Assembly: GCA_946623205.1 (NCBI GenBank)
Contig: CAMOQV010000047.1
Coordinates: forward strand, 1 to 8,645
Length of the DNA stretch: 8,645 nt
DNA from: an uncultured Clostridia bacterium
Lineage (GTDB): Bacteria > Bacillota > Clostridia > Christensenellales > UBA3700
Direction: 5' to 3'
The first letter of the stretch is position 1. Every line of letters starts with the position of its first letter. This document shows positions 6,201 through 8,645 of this stretch, in pieces. The notes under the pieces were generated by a model that searched no databases, had not been told where the DNA came from, and saw only the letters and a list, made by a program, of their open reading frames with translations. Made by a program: the position numbers and the translations under genes.

Positions 6201-7945
6201 CATACAGATTAGAATTAGTAAACAACACTAAGAATAATATGGATAATGTAAAAGTCACATTATCACTTCCAGAGGGAGTTGAATATGTAACATCTAGTGA
6301 TGAATCAAAAACAAATCACCAAAAGAATCAAGCAACAATAAATGTTGGAACAATAGACGCTGGTGATAACCAAATATTTGATATAACAGCAAAAGTTACA
6401 GCAGGAGTAGATAAAATATTTACAGCAAGAGCTGTAGCAACTGCAAATAATGTAAGAGAAGTTAAATCAAATGAAATAAGCTTTAGAGGTCAAAAATCTG
6501 AAAATGGTTCAAGTATAACAGCTAGTCAATCAACAAACATAAACGGAAGCAGTTCAGATAAAGATAAAATAGAGTTTTACATTGACATAGTAAATAATGG
6601 AACAATAGAAAAAGAAGTAAAACTTAAAGATACTATTCCAGATGGATTAACAGTAGAAAGTTATACATTAAGAATAGATGGAAAATTAATTTCAGAAAAC
6701 ACAACATCATATATAGAAGATACATTTACTTTAGGAGCGTCAAAGACAGCAAGAGCTACAATAGTAACATCAGTTGAATACTTAACTGAAGGTGAAACAG
6801 CAACATATACAAATAGACCTGCTATCTTAGATTTAACATCAAAAGCAGAAGTTAAAGTAAATGAAGTAACAGTAACAGTAAATGGTTCAGGTGCTACAAC
6901 AACAAACGTTTCTTCAGGACATTTAAGAATTTCAGGAACAGTATGGATAGACAAAAACAAAGATGGAAGAAGAGACTATGATGAAGGAAAAGTTCAAGGA
7001 CTTGAACTAATGCTATATGATTTAGATAATTCAAGATTAGCTAAATCAAGTAAAGACAAAGAGTTAAGATTAACAACAGATGCATCAGGAGCATACACAT
7101 TCGAAGATCTTAACGCAGGACATTACATAGTAGTTGCAAAATATGACACAGCAAACTATGTATTAACAAGCTATCAAGCAGCAAACTTAAGCTTAGCAGA
7201 AAATTCAGACTTCATTGATGCTAAATTAAATGATGAGCTAGTTGCAGCTTCAGATACAATTACATTGCAATCATCAAACGTTTACAACATAGACTTAGGA
7301 TTAGCAGAAAGATCAATGTTTGATTTAAAACTAGAAAAATCAATCACAAAGATTACAGTATCTAATCCAATCAATGGAAACAGAGTTTATGAGTTTAACG
7401 AAAATGATATTGCAAAAGTAGAGCTTTCATCTAAGAATGTTGAAAACACAACAGTATTAGTTGAATACAGAATCAAAATTACAAACGAAGGAAAGGTTCA
7501 AGGCTACGCTAAACAAATAGTTGATTACATCCCACAAGGTATGACATTCAATTCTGAATTAAATACTACATGGTATGTAGCACAAGATGGCAATGCCTAC
7601 ACTACATCCTTAGCAAACACACTAATAAAACCAGGAGAGACAAAAGAAATAACATTAGTTCTAACAAAGAAAATGACAGGCGAAAATGTTGGAACATACA
7701 GAAACACAGCAGAGATTGCTCAAAGCTATAATGAACAAGGTTTTGAGGATGCAGATTCTACTCCAGGAAACAAAGTTGACGGAGAAGATGATATTTCATC
7801 AGCAGATGCAATCATCCTAATGAACACAGGACGTGAAGCACTTTCTATAACAGGAATTACTTTAGGTTCACTTGCAGTTGTTGCTTTAGCAATATACGAG
7901 ATTAGAAAACATGTTATTTACAAAGTATACGATGATATGTTCTAA
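3272..7945 (+). CDS. Large DUF11/SdrD_B-repeat surface protein, 1557 aa
   Basis: Complete gene; the ATG at 3272 is chosen from AGGAGG spacing and the promoter just upstream. Residues 1-29 form a Sec signal peptide (QKK, hydrophobic core, likely cleavage after VYA). Residues about 30-830 are a beta-rich region with no named family I can assign, though its style recalls the N-terminal part of giant clostridial surface proteins. DUF11-like repeats lie at about 835-945 (VTNNGTDNL, LPEGLNF), 956-1073 (LVNNTKNNMDNV, LPEGVEYV) and 1085-1205 (IVNNGTIEKEV, IPDGLTV). An SdrD_B-like domain spans about 1216-1345, with acidic loop D1227, N1229, D1231, D1235, E1238 (probable calcium site) and DASGAYTFEDLNAGHY closing it. 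An ER box (1340-1363), a DUF11-like domain with VDY at 1417-1419, a tail motif (1478-1516) and a membrane anchor follow. No cysteine is present. Inferred role: extracellular stalk or adhesin. Probably heads an operon with the next gene. Confidence 0.93.
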   Translation: MQKKFLKVTAILTAIFMLAMNVIPVLVYAADEIQNTLTSEANVEFNASINGAYVTKAESETNAKLDLALKVSNTGYVKDAVVEIEDANFDLVKESATSINKIDGNKLYLNEVIAGEVLNSSLELSFPKGDSLSKDVLSKDSKVSLKATYVNAEGNEKKIEKTIKTNLTWEVNAKEQIALELDRYLKYDDKTMISFRIADGIEDNKIPFETKEIKVNIPKVSGKEPTSVIVNGAKDYSYEDGVITLTQENNPVDGYYSRNTVSVEDIILIYDTQDDISEIKISAEAIVKTISNEELEAKVNEVYEVNGEIGSIVRTEGYQNSISKGYLYTNLNANHKLETAYETNYSVNVALEGLVDSIVLDEVDHKFNEVQTQAITSKKITIDVENLKSILGEDGTIVVKSLADEELGRLSKDTSELEVETDTLRFEISKPEKAGTLNIKVLNKIKDDVSFTKEDIASFKTLTTDVKVTGIKDNTEISKQELAITSNLEEPTSKAEILASQKVLSTVVENKDLVFNIVLKSNEIEDMLYSNPYIKLVMPEGVSRVDVKDAKLVYTEELGIENVVTEGNEVAVQISGTQTTYSSKEASVGPVLRIVADVALNDLITSADTKGTLVVINNASGEEVSKEFDMNIVAPTGFITVNRVYADDTYAEALEENKEIRVNNGTASATFTQTIVNNIEGETDGFAILGRIPSNGNKTLEGSDLGSNVDTQIVEGVQVSGIDAKVYYSENAEEAVDGNNWSETLSANSKAYKIEAVGNVTKGTKIDTSYTVALPQDKEGIVARSTYGVYYNNHSTEGITRNLVEAKAVGVTTSGKASIESKVEAVNEHSNEEITNNSEVGEGEYVKFRTVVTNNGTDNLEGVRVNVSLPEGLNFVDFYEADSSSISGEFSRYQEDLSTRTKIGYIGKVLPKETKTYEVIAKVYSSEESLKATFETYAEKLDEPIYQEFTIKPAAGTLRVNLVSTAGEIVEKDQEVTYRLELVNNTKNNMDNVKVTLSLPEGVEYVTSSDESKTNHQKNQATINVGTIDAGDNQIFDITAKVTAGVDKIFTARAVATANNVREVKSNEISFRGQKSENGSSITASQSTNINGSSSDKDKIEFYIDIVNNGTIEKEVKLKDTIPDGLTVESYTLRIDGKLISENTTSYIEDTFTLGASKTARATIVTSVEYLTEGETATYTNRPAILDLTSKAEVKVNEVTVTVNGSGATTTNVSSGHLRISGTVWIDKNKDGRRDYDEGKVQGLELMLYDLDNSRLAKSSKDKELRLTTDASGAYTFEDLNAGHYIVVAKYDTANYVLTSYQAANLSLAENSDFIDAKLNDELVAASDTITLQSSNVYNIDLGLAERSMFDLKLEKSITKITVSNPINGNRVYEFNENDIAKVELSSKNVENTTVLVEYRIKITNEGKVQGYAKQIVDYIPQGMTFNSELNTTWYVAQDGNAYTTSLANTLIKPGETKEITLVLTKKMTGENVGTYRNTAEIAQSYNEQGFEDADSTPGNKVDGEDDISSADAIILMNTGREALSITGITLGSLAVVALAIYEIRKHVIYKVYDDMF
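7289..7360 (+). repeat. ER-box protein repeat, copy 3
   Basis: Residues 1340-1363 of the second protein read IDLGLAER and then DLKLEKSITKITV. It lies immediately after the SdrD_B-like domain, whose last strand (VYNIDLGL) it overlaps, and opens the final DUF11-like domain. Confidence 0.72.
7703..7819 (+). repeat. PGN tail motif, copy 3
   Basis: Residues 1478-1516 of the second protein read NTAEIAQSYNEQGFED, then ADSTPGN, GEDDISSADAIIL, and pass directly into MNTG. It matches copy 1 in order and key residues (AE, DS-PGN, EDD, A, IIL). Confidence 0.72.
7817..7942 (+). other. Anchor of second protein, atypical LMNTG motif
   Basis: The last 42 residues read LMNTGRE, then a hydrophobic run of about 20 residues to LAIYEIRK, then HVIYKVYDDMF. 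The layout is like a sorting signal, but the Pro of LPXTG is Met, and the tail after the membrane segment is long and ends in acidic and hydrophobic residues instead of a short basic cluster. It aligns with the anchor of the first protein (IAIFEIRK against LAIYEIRK). It may be a variant sortase substrate or a plain membrane anchor. Confidence 0.6.
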
Positions 7946-7997
7946 AATAAGTAATTAGAACAATGCACATCGTATTAGAATTAGAAGGGAGATTTAA

Positions 7998-8645
7998 ATG
8001 AAGAATTTTAGAAGAGTACTTAGCAAAATTAGTTCTATACTTCTAGTTTCTTTTGTGATCCTTGGAACATTGTGTGCATCAATTGCTATGAACACAGAGC
8101 CGGAGGTTACAGACAGAAAGGACATTCAAGTTCCATTCAAACCTCACCAAGCTCACGCTTATGAAGTTACAATAAATGGTAGAACAGTTTATTGTATGCA
8201 TCATGGAGATGTTCTAGGTGGAGAACTATTTATCGGAGGAAACTTAATCAAGGAAGATGATTTTGTTACATTCGGTGTAGTAGAAAGTGAACAATTAGGT
8301 GAAGTTGAAGCAAGTACAGGCTATGCAATGTGGCTAGAAAAAGTTTTAGGAGTAGATCACCAAGCTGTCCAAATCACAATTTGGAACTCTAAAGACTTTG
8401 ATGCAAACTCTAACGTAGTTTCTAATAACTCTAAAACAGAAGGTAGAGCTAATACAGAAATACAACAAAGAGCGATGCAATATGGTTACTTCTATCATGG
8501 TGTTGCTAAAAACTTAAATGGAGATCTATTTAAGAACAACACAAATAAAGATGACCTAAAAGTCATGGTTAACCAAGATGATAGAACATATACTGTAGGT
8601 CCATATAAGATAGCATTAAACTTAAACTCAACAAACCAATTTACT
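7998..8645 (+). CDS. Exported thioester-domain-like surface protein, N-terminal part
   Basis: The frame starts at ATG 7998, six bases after AAGGGAG (7985-7991), and stays open through the right edge, giving 216 residues of a longer protein. Residues 1-30 are a signal peptide: basic MKNFRRVLSK, hydrophobic core, likely cleavage after ASIA. Cys26 lies in it but the preceding residues (GTL) do not make a lipobox. The mature part has one Cys, C66, in TVYCMHHG, and further on HQAVQITIWNS, where Q125 sits four residues before W129 as in the TQxA[IV]W motif of thioester domains (TED/TQXA families). In those domains Cys and Gln side chains form an internal thioester that can react with host amines. 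The Cys-Gln distance (59 residues) is shorter than in streptococcal examples as I recall, and Thr and Ala of TQxA are Val and Thr here, so the bond is inferred. It follows the second gene by 52 bases with no terminator or clear promoter between them, so one operon is likely. Confidence 0.8.
   Translation, partial: MKNFRRVLSKISSILLVSFVILGTLCASIAMNTEPEVTDRKDIQVPFKPHQAHAYEVTINGRTVYCMHHGDVLGGELFIGGNLIKEDDFVTFGVVESEQLGEVEASTGYAMWLEKVLGVDHQAVQITIWNSKDFDANSNVVSNNSKTEGRANTEIQQRAMQYGYFYHGVAKNLNGDLFKNNTNKDDLKVMVNQDDRTYTVGPYKIALNLNSTNQFT

Noticed and set aside
3370..6960. Reverse-strand reading frames of 66-109 codons within the second gene
   Set aside because: They are Ser/Phe/Val-rich antisense shadows of a well-supported forward gene, with no start signals.
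7946..7997. Separate promoter or terminator between the second and third genes
   Set aside because: Only weak TATTAG-like matches without a -35 box are seen, and there is no stem followed by a T run in these 52 bases.
8061..8087. Lipoprotein signal at Cys26 of the third protein
   Set aside because: The residues before the Cys (LGTL) do not fit a lipobox, where the residue before Cys should be Gly, Ala or Ser; ordinary signal peptidase cleavage after ASIA fits better.
1..8645. CRISPR array, insertion sequence, tRNA or rRNA
   Set aside because: No regularly spaced DNA repeats, transposase-like proteins, terminal inverted repeats or RNA-gene signatures were seen; repeats here exist at protein level only.

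Overview
The window holds three same-strand genes for large secreted surface proteins from a low-GC Gram-positive bacterium. Evidence for Bacillota is the A-rich, C-poor coding strand, AGA/TTA/ACA codon preference, AGGAGG-type ribosome binding sites, TTGAAA-17-TATAAT promoter, Sec signal peptides and C-terminal anchor/sorting-like tails. The style resembles, from memory, the very large repeat-domain surface proteins of gut Clostridia and uncultured Bacilli. Species cannot be told from the window.

Layout. Positions 1-2958: the C-terminal 985 residues of a large adhesin/stalk protein whose true start lies left of the window. It has two related ~290-300-residue modules separated by an SdrD_B-like domain and a possibly helical insert, and ends in an MPPTG sorting-like tail. 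Positions 2961-2991: strong intrinsic terminator. Positions 2992-3202: AT-rich gap. Positions 3203-3231: sigma-A promoter. Positions 3272-7945: a complete 1557-residue surface protein with signal peptide, a long N-terminal beta-rich region, three DUF11-like repeats, one SdrD_B-like domain with a calcium-type acidic loop, a final DUF11-like module and a membrane-spanning tail with an LMNTG motif. Positions 7998-8645: the first 216 residues of a third exported protein, cut by the right edge. It carries a single mature Cys in YCMHHG and a VQITIW motif, the pattern expected of a thioester domain adhesin.

How they work together (inference). The two large proteins are cysteine-free stalk-like proteins sharing several motifs, so they look like paralogues built from the same modules. 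The third gene follows the second by 52 bases with no terminator between them, so they are probably co-transcribed. A thioester protein beside multi-domain stalk proteins suggests a surface adhesion locus that may bind host or neighbour cells covalently. No sortase is visible; it may lie outside the window.
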